A stretch of 14,318 nt of DNA from NCBI GenBank assembly GCA_013042255.1, contig JABDQK010000031.1:1-14318 (forward strand), given 5' to 3'. The DNA comes from Flavobacteriaceae bacterium (lineage in GTDB: Bacteria; Bacteroidota; Bacteroidia; Flavobacteriales; Flavobacteriaceae). Made by a program: the position numbers and the translations under genes. The notes under the pieces are model-generated. The model had not been told where the DNA came from, searched no databases, and worked only from the letters and a program-made list of their open reading frames with translations. Numbering within the stretch: position 1 is the first letter of the stretch; each line of letters begins with the position of its first letter. Below, piece by piece: positions 1 to 6,802 of the stretch.

Positions 1-47
1 CGGGCCAGGCCTGATGGTTTTGTTAAAAATCGTTAAGTTCGATTCGT

Positions 48-680
48 CTATTTTCCGAATAGTCCGCCCAGCATTCCGCCAAGGCCACCTTTCTTTTGTT
101 TACTTCCCAGTACCATGTCTGCTACATCATCCAGAACACTTCCGTCACCATCGGCATCAATAAGGCTGGTGATAAGACTCTGATTTTGTTTTGGTTGTCC
201 TCCAAGCATTGAACCTAAAAGTGAACTTAATCCGTTAGCATCGCTAACATTACTCTGAGCTTTTTGCCTGCCGAGGTACCCCATAACAATAGGAGCAGCA
301 ATTTTTAAAATCTGTGCTACACTTCCGGCGTCAACACCAGATTTCTGACTTAAGGCATTCTCAACTGCGGGTTGCTTACTTCCCAGCACATGTCCTAATA
401 TTCCCGCACCATCATTGATTACAGAATCATTTACACCTCCCTGGAATAAGCCTCCAAGATTATCCAGAATCCCGCCGGTATGTTTAGAAGAAAGCGCATT
501 CATGAGTCCGTCAGCATTTTGAGGATTCGAGGCATTTTTCTTCATGGCGCCCAATAATAGGGGCATGGCCATACTCAGCACATCGGCTGTTTTTTCTGTC
601 GGTTGTCCTGTTTGCTGAGAGACACCGCTAATGAGTTCTTTGCCCATAGGGCCACTTAATAAATCCAAAAGTCCTGACAT
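48..680 (-). CDS. DUF937 family protein
   Basis: A 210-residue protein of the DUF937 family, whose role is unknown. It is rich in Gly, Leu, Ser and Ala, has no signal peptide and no clear membrane segment, and is probably cytosolic. The N-terminus (MSGLLDLLSG) and repeated helical segments with GG/LLG patterns (residues 35-45, 68-100, 123-137) are what I recognise as the family pattern. Residues 175-185 hold a DxDxDG loop (D175, D177, D179, G180, D184, D185) that resembles a calcium-binding EF-hand or dockerin loop, although no helix pair is obvious around it. The tail (192-210) is a Lys- and Gly-rich, low-complexity end. The ATG at 680 is the only sensible start. It lies 48 bases after the serA stop codon, so it may be the last gene of the serC-serA operon or have its own weak promoter. 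Family assignment is fairly secure; function is not known. Confidence 0.8.
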   Translation of the reverse strand: MSGLLDLLSGPMGKELISGVSQQTGQPTEKTADVLSMAMPLLLGAMKKNASNPQNADGLMNALSSKHTGGILDNLGGLFQGGVNDSVINDGAGILGHVLGSKQPAVENALSQKSGVDAGSVAQILKIAAPIVMGYLGRQKAQSNVSDANGLSSLLGSMLGGQPKQNQSLITSLIDADGDGSVLDDVADMVLGSKQKKGGLGGMLGGLFGK

Positions 681-728
681 AATCTTTGTTTAATAAATTG
701 AAATTTATAGTAATTTCTTGGTTACATT

Positions 729-1685
729 TTAATCGAGCAACTGAATGATTTGTTCAGCAAGTTCGGTTCCAATTCTGTCCTGTGCTTCACCAGTGGCTGC
801 TCCTATATGGGGCGATAATGAAATCTTCGGATGCATCAGAATCCTGACTTCAGGAACGGGTTCGGATTCAAACACATCGAGTCCGGCAAAAGACACCTTA
901 CCGCTGTCGATGGCCGCAACCAACGCTACTTCATCTATCACGCCACCTCTCGCAGCATTGACAAGTCCAACACCATTTTTCATTATTTCAAAATCGGCTT
1001 TGCCAATCACGTATTCTTTCTGAGCCGGGACGTGTAAGGTAATGAAATCGGATGACTTCAGCAGTTCTTCTTTGGGGCAGCTTTTCAGGTTGAAAGAGAC
1101 TGATTGACCGTCATAAAAAGGTAGGTTGATCTGAGCCTCCTCGAGAAAAGGATCGTGATAGATGACCTTCATTCCTATTCCCAGGGCTATTTTGGCGGTA
1201 GCCTGACCTATTCTTCCAAATCCCAGAACCCCTAGTGTCTTGCCTCGTAATTCCGTGCCTTTTCCGTAATTTTTTTTCAGACCCTTAAAGTTCTTGTCCC
1301 CTTCAAGTGGCATATTCCTGTTTGCGTCGTATAAAAACCTGACACCCCCGAATAAATGGGCGAAAACCAGTTCGGCAACGGAGGCCGAAGAAGAAGCCGG
1401 GGTGTTGATAACGTGAAGGCCTTTTTCCCTGGCATAGTCAACGTCAATGTTGTCCATTCCTACACCACCTCGTCCAATAAGTTTGAGGCTGGGACAGGCG
1501 TCGATCAATTCCTTTCTAACCTGGGTGGCACTTCTAACCAGCAGGCCCGTTATCTGTTCTTCATTGATAAAATTCGCCAGTTGTTCCTGGGCCACATTGG
1601 TTGTCAATACTTCGTAACCTGCCGCCTCCAGGGCCAGTATCCCACTATTTGATATGCCGTCATTGGCTAGTATTTTTTTACTCAT
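729..1685 (-). CDS. serA: D-3-phosphoglycerate dehydrogenase, short form without ACT domain
   Basis: Oxidises 3-phosphoglycerate to 3-phosphohydroxypyruvate with NAD, the first step of serine biosynthesis in the cytosol. This 318-residue protein has the D-2-hydroxyacid dehydrogenase layout: split catalytic domain (about 1-95 and 280-318) around a Rossmann domain. The nucleotide loop GFGRIG is at 155-160, with Asp178 at the end of the second strand, which favours NAD. Catalytic Arg246 (in ARGGVID), Glu275 (in FESEP) and His293 (in SPHIG) are all present. The C-terminal ACT domain that lets serine inhibit E. coli SerA is absent, so feedback control must differ. I chose the ATG at 1685: the frame stays open to a GTG at 1745, but that start would overlap serC and add 20 residues that do not look like the family. 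The gene follows serC by 37 bases, which supports the serine pathway role; another 2-hydroxyacid substrate cannot be excluded. Confidence 0.88.
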   Translation of the reverse strand: MSKKILANDGISNSGILALEAAGYEVLTTNVAQEQLANFINEEQITGLLVRSATQVRKELIDACPSLKLIGRGGVGMDNIDVDYAREKGLHVINTPASSSASVAELVFAHLFGGVRFLYDANRNMPLEGDKNFKGLKKNYGKGTELRGKTLGVLGFGRIGQATAKIALGIGMKVIYHDPFLEEAQINLPFYDGQSVSFNLKSCPKEELLKSSDFITLHVPAQKEYVIGKADFEIMKNGVGLVNAARGGVIDEVALVAAIDSGKVSFAGLDVFESEPVPEVRILMHPKISLSPHIGAATGEAQDRIGTELAEQIIQLLD

Positions 1686-1722
1686 ATTCCGGATATTCTC
1701 TTTAGTTTTTAGAAGGAGTACC

Positions 1723-2787
1723 TTATGCTTTTCTTTCCAGATCACTCATCACGTCAACCAGAACACCAACACTTTCCAGGGAAAGCGCGTTATACATGGA
1801 AGCCCGGTAACCGCCCACAGAACGATGCCCGTTCAGGCCGTTAATTCCCGCCTCTTTCCACATAGCATCGAAAGTATCCTTGAGTTTTTCATCGGTAAGG
1901 GTGAAGGTGGCGTTCATATTTGAACGGTCCTCTTTTTCAGCATACCCTTTAAATAAAGGATTTAGGTCAATCTCTGAATAAATTAGTTTTGCTTTTTTCT
2001 CGTTGATCTCTTCAATGGCGGATATACCACCCAGGTCTTTAAGCCATTGTAGAGTTAGCATGCTGACATACACCGGAAAAACAGCCGGAGTATTGAACAT
2101 ACTATCCTTTTCAATATGTATTTTATAATTGAGCATGGAAGGGATTTTCCGACTCACCTTGCCCAGCAGGTCTTCTTTGACGATAACCAGGGTGGTTCCG
2201 GCCGGACCCATATTTTTTTGTGCTCCGGCATAGATCAGATCAAATTTTGAAAAATCGAGCTGCCTTGAGAATATATCAGAGCTCATGTCACAGACAAGCG
2301 GTGCCTTCGATTTAGGAAATTCCTTGATCTGGGTACCAAAGATGGTATTGTTTGATGTGAGATGCAGGTAGTCGAGCCCATCAGGAATATTGTATCCTTT
2401 TGGGATATAATTGTAATTCTTGTCCTTTGAGGAGGCAACTTCAACAGCACTGCCAATTATGTTAGCTTCTTTAAAGGCTTTAGCGCTCCAGGTTCCGGTA
2501 TTGATATATCCAGCTTTGTTTTCCAGCAGATTATAAGCCACCATGGTAAATTGCATACTGGCCCCGCCTTGAAGATAAAGTGCCTGATATCCCTTTCCTT
2601 CCAGGCCAAGGAGTTCAAGCGCCAGCGCTCTTGCTTTTTCCATAACGGCTACAAATTCCTTACTACGGTGAGAAATCTCAATCAGGGAAAGGCCTATTCC
2701 ATCGAGTTCAAGAACAGCTTCGGCGGCCTTTTGCATTACCTCTGCAGGAAGAATACAAGGTCCGGCGCTAAAATTGTGTTTTTTCAT
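1723..2787 (-). CDS. serC: Phosphoserine aminotransferase
   Basis: Transfers an amino group from glutamate to 3-phosphohydroxypyruvate, giving phosphoserine; the same enzyme often serves vitamin B6 synthesis on the 4-phosphohydroxythreonine pair. The 354-residue length is typical. This is a class V, fold-type I aminotransferase: the N-terminal FSAGP motif (6-10), the GGAS cofactor-phosphate segment (74-77), Trp100 that stacks on the PLP ring, Asp168 that contacts the pyridine nitrogen, and Lys191 in AGAQKN that forms the Schiff base. The C-terminal HRSVGGYRAS segment (321-330) carries the conserved His-Arg pair that binds substrate phosphate. The start is ATG at 2787. It sits 78 bases after the acyl-CoA reductase and 37 bases before serA, in the same direction. 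The product of serA is its substrate, so co-transcription makes sense. The phosphatase serB is not in the window. Confidence 0.95.
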   Translation of the reverse strand: MKKHNFSAGPCILPAEVMQKAAEAVLELDGIGLSLIEISHRSKEFVAVMEKARALALELLGLEGKGYQALYLQGGASMQFTMVAYNLLENKAGYINTGTWSAKAFKEANIIGSAVEVASSKDKNYNYIPKGYNIPDGLDYLHLTSNNTIFGTQIKEFPKSKAPLVCDMSSDIFSRQLDFSKFDLIYAGAQKNMGPAGTTLVIVKEDLLGKVSRKIPSMLNYKIHIEKDSMFNTPAVFPVYVSMLTLQWLKDLGGISAIEEINEKKAKLIYSEIDLNPLFKGYAEKEDRSNMNATFTLTDEKLKDTFDAMWKEAGINGLNGHRSVGGYRASMYNALSLESVGVLVDVMSDLERKA

Positions 2788-2865
2788 AAGATGTGTTGCA
2801 TTTTTTGCAGCTGTAAAGGTCGAAAAATAAGACGAGATAGGGGGTGTATTTCCCGAATAATTACA

Positions 2866-3906
2866 TCAGGTTTTTAACAGGAATTCAACAGTATCCACTC
2901 CATCGGCATAGTCGGTCAACGAAGGTTTCTGAGTGTGACCAAAAGCCACTTCTTCAGGAGTGATTCCCTCGGCTACCACACATTGAATCTTATCGGCCTG
3001 AGCTATCAGCTTTTCAACCAAAGCATTTTTTGAAGAGTAGGTTTCGTAGAACAATGTTCCTATAGGAGAAGTAAACGCTTCGTCTGGTTTCAACAGGAGA
3101 AAGCCGTTGTCGAGGAATTTAAATTCGCTCATCAGATAAACGGCTTTGTTATAATCGTAGTTGTTGTGATACTTGTGGTGGTCTTTCAGATATAAATAAG
3201 TTTCAATCGCTTCAAAAAAAGCTTTAAAGTCATACCCTTCAGGTACAAATAATTTACTTACACTCCTGCACCCAAGGCCAAAATACCTGAAGATGTCCTC
3301 TCCCAGGGCCTGGAGTTGCTCCTTTGTCTCATCACCCTTTAAAACAGCAACACTATTGCGATTTTTCCGGATTACATGAGGCTTGTGTCCGAAATAGTAT
3401 TCAAAATAGCGGGATGTATTGTCACTTCCAGTGGCAATAACGGCGTCGTATTCCTTCAGAATCCCTTCTGAAAATTCCACTTTCCCCTCTAATTGGGGTT
3501 CATATTCGATCAATTTTCGCAGAAAGAAGGGAAGTAGTTCTTTATCGTTTGATGACATTTTTACTACAGCGCTGTGGCCGCTAACGAGAACTGAGAGAAG
3601 ATCGTGGAAGCCAACCAAAGGAATATTCCCTGCCATGATTACGGCGATCTTATTTTCGACATTCTCCGGTATGGAGTAAGAAGACATCCAGGACCGGAGA
3701 TTATCCGGGCTTAGCAGTTCACCCCAGGCCGACAAAGCATACAGGAGGTTATCGTCAGTAAACCAGGCATTTTTCAGCCTCGCCTGCACCAGTACTGCCT
3801 TGAGTTCATCGTATTCCCTCCCCAGGATCTCTTTCCCGGGTGTGTAATTCCTGAGAAAATCACCAAGTTTAACAAATGCTTTTAATCTTTCTTCCAGGGT
3901 CGCCAT
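2866..3906 (-). CDS. LuxC-like acyl-CoA reductase
   Basis: A 346-residue member of the LuxC acyl-CoA reductase family (aldehyde dehydrogenase superfamily). Characterised members reduce a fatty acyl-CoA or acyl thioester to an aldehyde with NADPH; the substrate here is unknown. Visible family marks are the AGNIPLVGFHD segment (about 92-102), the TGSDNTSRYFEYYF segment (159-172) and the likely catalytic cysteine Cys213 in FGLGCRSVSKLF. There is no signal peptide or membrane span. The open frame begins with TTG at 3918, but the in-frame ATG at 3906 is preferred because it gives MATLEERL, a normal N-terminus, and lies about 40 bases after a good promoter element. No luxD or luxE partner is nearby, so bioluminescence is not suggested. 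The gene heads the run of serC, serA and DUF937 and faces a ferredoxin across 123 bases. I have seen this arrangement in other Flavobacteriia, but its reason is not known to me. Confidence 0.85.
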   Translation of the reverse strand: MATLEERLKAFVKLGDFLRNYTPGKEILGREYDELKAVLVQARLKNAWFTDDNLLYALSAWGELLSPDNLRSWMSSYSIPENVENKIAVIMAGNIPLVGFHDLLSVLVSGHSAVVKMSSNDKELLPFFLRKLIEYEPQLEGKVEFSEGILKEYDAVIATGSDNTSRYFEYYFGHKPHVIRKNRNSVAVLKGDETKEQLQALGEDIFRYFGLGCRSVSKLFVPEGYDFKAFFEAIETYLYLKDHHKYHNNYDYNKAVYLMSEFKFLDNGFLLLKPDEAFTSPIGTLFYETYSSKNALVEKLIAQADKIQCVVAEGITPEEVAFGHTQKPSLTDYADGVDTVEFLLKT

Positions 3907-3944
3907 ATATTTGTACAAAACAGGTTTCGAGTGTACCTTTGCCG

Positions 3945-3952
3945 CAAAAGTA
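3945..3952 (-). promoter_or_regulatory. Probable promoter -7 element for the acyl-CoA reductase operon
   Basis: Read on the minus strand this is TACTTTTG, an exact match to the Bacteroidota -7 consensus TAnnTTTG. It lies about 40 bases upstream of the ATG at 3906. No clear TTG at -33 is visible, so support rests on the -7 match and its position. It would drive the acyl-CoA reductase and probably serC, serA and the DUF937 gene. Confidence 0.5.
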
Positions 3953-3971
3953 TAAAACTGCAGGAGAAGTA

Positions 3972-4001
3972 TTGATGAAGTCTGTTTTATCTTATAATTT
4001 G
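3972..4001 (+). promoter_or_regulatory. Possible promoter for the ferredoxin gene
   Basis: A TTG at 3972-3974 is followed after 20 bases by TAATTTG (3995-4001), one base short of the Bacteroidota TAnnTTTG box. It ends 28 bases before the ferredoxin ATG. The -7 element is imperfect, so this is tentative. It shares the 123-base divergent region with the promoter of the acyl-CoA reductase. Confidence 0.35.
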
Positions 4002-4029
4002 GAGTGTTTGCTAAAAGAAAAAGAGAATT

Positions 4030-4383
4030 ATGGCCATTATTATAACCGATGAGTGTATCAATTGTGGTGCCTGTGAACCAGAATGCCCCAATACAGCTAT
4101 TTATGAAGGGGCAGAAGAATGGCGATATAGTGATGGTACCTCACTAAAAGGTGACGTGATTTTACCAGACGGGAAGAAGGTAAATGCTGACGAAGTGCAG
4201 GAACCCATAAGTGATGAGATATATTATATTTCACCTGATAAGTGTACCGAATGTATGGGGTTTCACGAAGAGCCTCAATGTGCAGCCGTTTGCCCTGTTG
4301 ATTGTTGTGTGCCTGATGAAGACCACGTTGAGAGCGAAGAAACTTTGCTTGGAAAGCAAAGTTTTATGCACCCCGAAGGATAA
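4030..4383 (+). CDS. Two [4Fe-4S] cluster ferredoxin, Allochromatium type
   Basis: A 117-residue soluble electron carrier. The first cluster motif is C9-x2-C12-x2-C15-x3-C19-P. The second is C72-x2-C75-x8-C84-x3-C88-P, with the eight-residue insertion and a C-terminal extension that mark Allochromatium vinosum-type ferredoxins, which have unusually low and unequal potentials. By family rules C9, C12, C15 and C88 should hold one cluster and C72, C75, C84 and C19 the other; C92 and C93 are extra cysteines. Unusually, about 52 residues separate the two motifs (about 18 in the Allochromatium protein); this insert is acidic and includes W31, a PDGKK turn and YYISPD just before the second motif. 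The start is ATG at 4030 after an A-rich leader. It is divergent from the LuxC-like reductase, so a shared redox task is possible but unproven. The last codons form a perfect hairpin (4340-4364). Confidence 0.92.
   Translation: MAIIITDECINCGACEPECPNTAIYEGAEEWRYSDGTSLKGDVILPDGKKVNADEVQEPISDEIYYISPDKCTECMGFHEEPQCAAVCPVDCCVPDEDHVESEETLLGKQSFMHPEG
4340..4364. terminator. Perfect hairpin inside the end of the ferredoxin gene, possible bidirectional terminator
   Basis: Bases 4340-4350 (AAACTTTGCTT) are the exact reverse complement of 4354-4364 (AAGCAAAGTTT), with a three-base loop GGA. The right arm leads straight into a short T run on the plus strand (4362-4365). The stem is AT-rich and the T run short, so as an intrinsic terminator it would be modest. 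The ferredoxin stop (4383) and the stop of the facing gene (4389) are only 5 bases apart, so any terminator for either gene must lie within coding sequence, which fits this placement. Confidence 0.45.
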
Positions 4384-4388
4384 GCCTG

Positions 4389-5867
4389 CTAATTATCCAC
4401 TTTAAAGTTTTTCATCTCTTCCAGAGGTTCAATGATCTGATTATCCTCCCAGATAGATGCTCTATACTGCTTTAAGAGGGTAAATGGAATTTCCTCAGCC
4501 TCAGTGAGGGCTTCATATTCATGCGACTCAAGAGTGTTCCCTGAAAGTATAAGTAGTTCTTTTTTCTCCCTTCCTTCTCCCTCAAAAATAAAATCGAAAA
4601 TTACTTTCTCTCGATCCCTGCTGTTCTCAATAAACTTAAGGGGTCTACTGAGATACACATAATTACCATGATCCCTTTTGATGTAATAGGGCTGATATTT
4701 TCCGGTCTTTTGCTGTTTGTAAAGGATGATACCTTCATTCTTGTTCTCCACATATTTAACCCCAAGCAGGAGCTTCATATTGAATTTTCTCCCTTCTTTC
4801 CCTTCACTGAAGGAATAATCGGCTTTGAGAACTGCAAAATCATAGGAAGAGATATACAATCTGCCGCTAAACTTTGATTTCGACCTGCGAGGGCGATATG
4901 AAACGACGTAAATGGGGTTGCCCTGGAAGTAGGAGGCCCCTTCGAGGGTAAAACGATAGGAATCAGTATTTAGAATTTTGTCCAAAAAAGAAAGCTCGAA
5001 CCACTGGGCTGTCCGAAACGTTCTCACTACAGACGACTTCACCTCCCTGTTGGTAAATGATGTTTTTTTCTCATTAAGAAAGTCGTCCTGATCAAAGGCC
5101 AGAGAATCCTCAATCTTAAATAAGCCCGTTTTTAACTTATAAGTTAACGTAGTATCCAAATACTGCAGAATGATATTCTGAGCCTTTTTCTGGACATCAT
5201 CAAGAGAGAAGTCTTTCCTGCTGTCGATTAGCTTGGTGGCTTTATCGATCACAATTTTACTTGAATCCTTATCCTTTAAAAAAATAGCACCGCTGTAATC
5301 CTGAAACTCGATCAGTCGACTATCCTTTATTGCTCTTGCAAGAGAATCGAGTTGTTCACTCGCCAGTGCTACCTGTTCCTTTGGAATCGCTGTGGCTTTT
5401 TTAATGTCGACATTCAGCCTGTCAAAATTCATGTAATTCGAACCCCGGAAGAACATCTGATATTTTTGCAGGTCATTCATATAGTTATCAGGGTAAGCTT
5501 TTCTGACCTCCCTAATAATTTCCTCCGCCGTGGGCATGCGGTTCCTTAAAAGCACTTCACTGAGTTCAATGGTTGAAGGCTCCAGATAGATGATCTGATC
5601 CTGAATAAATGAGTTTACTGCTAAACGCCTTTGTTTGTAACCCATAGAGGAGATCAGCAAGCTGTCTGTTTCCGGATTGACAGGCCGTATGGCAAACCCA
5701 CCTTCTTCATTGGCAATTGTGCCATAGTCCGACCCCAGTTGGATGGTAGCAAATGGAACGGCTTCTTTAGTGTTGCTATCCATAATTATTCCCCTCAAAC
5801 TCTGTGCGTTGGCAAAGAAGCCGAGGCAAAGTATCGCTGAGTTAAAAAGTATACGTATTCGTGTCAA
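4389..5867 (-). CDS. Exported protein with N-terminal carboxypeptidase-regulatory-like domain
   Basis: A 492-residue protein of unknown function. Residues 1-21 form a signal peptide (basic start, hydrophobic core, ANA then QS), so the mature protein is periplasmic or attached to the outer membrane. Residues 23-97 match the carboxypeptidase D regulatory-like beta-sandwich common at the front of Bacteroidota outer-membrane proteins: RGIIMDSNTKEAVPFATI, then GTIANEEGGFAI, then the SSMGY turn. The remainder (100-492) alternates charged helical stretches with amphipathic strands such as GRLYISSYDFAVLKADYSF (335-353); I do not recognise it as an enzyme or as a TonB-dependent barrel. The start is TTG at 5867. 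No upstream in-frame ATG exists before a stop codon, and the next ATG (residue 29) would destroy the signal peptide. It lies 67 bases after the ureohydrolase and could be co-transcribed with it. Confidence 0.75.
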   Translation of the reverse strand: MTRIRILFNSAILCLGFFANAQSLRGIIMDSNTKEAVPFATIQLGSDYGTIANEEGGFAIRPVNPETDSLLISSMGYKQRRLAVNSFIQDQIIYLEPSTIELSEVLLRNRMPTAEEIIREVRKAYPDNYMNDLQKYQMFFRGSNYMNFDRLNVDIKKATAIPKEQVALASEQLDSLARAIKDSRLIEFQDYSGAIFLKDKDSSKIVIDKATKLIDSRKDFSLDDVQKKAQNIILQYLDTTLTYKLKTGLFKIEDSLAFDQDDFLNEKKTSFTNREVKSSVVRTFRTAQWFELSFLDKILNTDSYRFTLEGASYFQGNPIYVVSYRPRRSKSKFSGRLYISSYDFAVLKADYSFSEGKEGRKFNMKLLLGVKYVENKNEGIILYKQQKTGKYQPYYIKRDHGNYVYLSRPLKFIENSRDREKVIFDFIFEGEGREKKELLILSGNTLESHEYEALTEAEEIPFTLLKQYRASIWEDNQIIEPLEEMKNFKVDN

Positions 5868-5934
5868 GTAGAAGTTATTTGCGAGTTAAGACGATTTATG
5901 TAGAAAATTGTTACTTAGTTCAGCCAATCGTTGA

Positions 5935-6723
5935 TTAATCAGAGGTTGCCATTTTAGAAAGAATCTCACGAAATATCTTCGCACAGACCATTGCGGTCAT
6001 TTTATTCAGATCCCGGTCGGGATTGTATTCTACTATATCAGCTCCGATAATTGGGCCTCGTATCGACTGGATGATATGCAGCACCTCTCTTGTGGTAAAT
6101 CCTCCAGGTTCCTGGTGCGAGACTCCCGGGGCACATGCAGGATCCAAACTATCGATATCTACGGAAAGGTATAGAGGTTTTGTAAAGGAAGGAATGGCTT
6201 CGAGTTTAAAGTCCTTCATTTCAATAATTTCTACTCCAAATTTATCCGCCTGTTCCCGCTGATGTGTATTTAAAGTCCGAACACCAATCTGAACCAGCCT
6301 GCTGGCAAGTTTGTCTTCCATAACACGTGCAAAAGGGCAGGCGTGAGAATAAGGATCCCCGTCAAAACTGTCATAAAGATCACCATGGGCATCGATGTGA
6401 AGAATCTCTATTGGCCCTGATTGCTGGTGCACAGCCTTGATCACAGGATAGCTGATCGAGTGATCTCCCCCCAAACTGATGATCTTATTTTTTCCATTCA
6501 AGTTAGAAGCTGTAATTTCTTCTATATCAAAGTATTCATTTATCTTAAAATCACCTTTGTCTTCAAAAATACCCGGGTGTACATCCATCCCATTTTCTGA
6601 AAAGTAATTGGCAGATGAACTGTGATAGGCGGCTCTGATCTCAGGCGGGGCTTTGGCAGCCCCCCTCAGGAAGGAAGATTTTTCATCGAATAAAAACCCC
6701 TGAAGGGTGATTGTGCTGGACAT
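5935..6723 (-). CDS. Arginase/agmatinase-family ureohydrolase resembling plant arginase
   Basis: Hydrolyses a guanidino compound to urea and an amine using a two-manganese centre in the cytosol. The 262-residue protein has every ureohydrolase metal motif: GGDHS with His88, DAHGD with Asp111, His113 and Asp115, and DIDSLD with Asp189 and Asp191. Glu205 in HQEPGG is the conserved acid near the guanidinium. The stretches GGDHSISYPV, SHACPFARVME, FGVEIIEM, APGVSHQEPGG and the closing NKMTAMVCAKIFREI resemble what I remember of plant mitochondrial arginases, a branch close to agmatinases, more than animal arginase or HutG. Substrate is therefore arginine or agmatine; the sequence alone does not decide. 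No arginine-catabolism, polyamine or histidine-catabolism genes are adjacent. The start is ATG at 6723, facing ychF across 79 bases. Confidence 0.85.
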   Translation of the reverse strand: MSSTITLQGFLFDEKSSFLRGAAKAPPEIRAAYHSSSANYFSENGMDVHPGIFEDKGDFKINEYFDIEEITASNLNGKNKIISLGGDHSISYPVIKAVHQQSGPIEILHIDAHGDLYDSFDGDPYSHACPFARVMEDKLASRLVQIGVRTLNTHQREQADKFGVEIIEMKDFKLEAIPSFTKPLYLSVDIDSLDPACAPGVSHQEPGGFTTREVLHIIQSIRGPIIGADIVEYNPDRDLNKMTAMVCAKIFREILSKMATSD

Positions 6724-6747
6724 CTTTAGATCCTTGAACTTTTAGTG

Positions 6748-6777
6748 TTCTAAATATACTAGTAAAAAGTATATTTG
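6748..6777 (+). promoter_or_regulatory. Probable promoter of ychF
   Basis: TATATTTG at 6770-6777 is an exact match to the Bacteroidota -7 consensus TAnnTTTG, 25 bases before the ychF ATG. A TTC at 6748-6750 stands 19 bases upstream where TTG is expected. The -7 box is part of the right arm of a 9-base inverted repeat (6752-6760 with 6768-6776). Confidence 0.6.
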
Positions 6778-6780
6778 CAG
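6751..6780 (-). promoter_or_regulatory. Possible promoter of the ureohydrolase gene
   Basis: On the minus strand, TATATTTA (6758-6751) matches seven of eight positions spanned by TAnnTTTG, and CTG (6780-6778) lies 19 bases upstream in place of the TTG. It mirrors the ychF promoter: its -7 box is the other arm of the same inverted repeat. The two match imperfectly, so the call is tentative. Confidence 0.35.
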
Positions 6781-6802
6781 CCCGTAAAACAGATACAACA
6801 GA

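Noticed and set aside
693..708. Inverted repeat ATAAATT-ga-AATTTAT upstream of the DUF937 gene, as an operator
   Set aside because: The arms are seven A/T-only bases in AT-rich intergenic DNA and the two-base gap is too short for an RNA loop; chance is a sufficient explanation.
729..1685. Erythronate-4-phosphate dehydrogenase (PdxB) as the identity of the SerA-like gene
   Set aside because: The C-terminal dimerisation domain typical of PdxB is absent; SerA is the simpler call beside serC, though dual use remains possible.
1686..1745. Longer serA starting at the GTG at 1745
   Set aside because: It would overlap serC and add 20 residues with no family likeness; the ATG at 1685 gives a normal N-terminus.
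5935..6723. Formimidoylglutamase (HutG) as the identity of the ureohydrolase
   Set aside because: No histidine-catabolism genes are nearby and the APGVSHQEPGG segment fits the arginase/agmatinase branch better.
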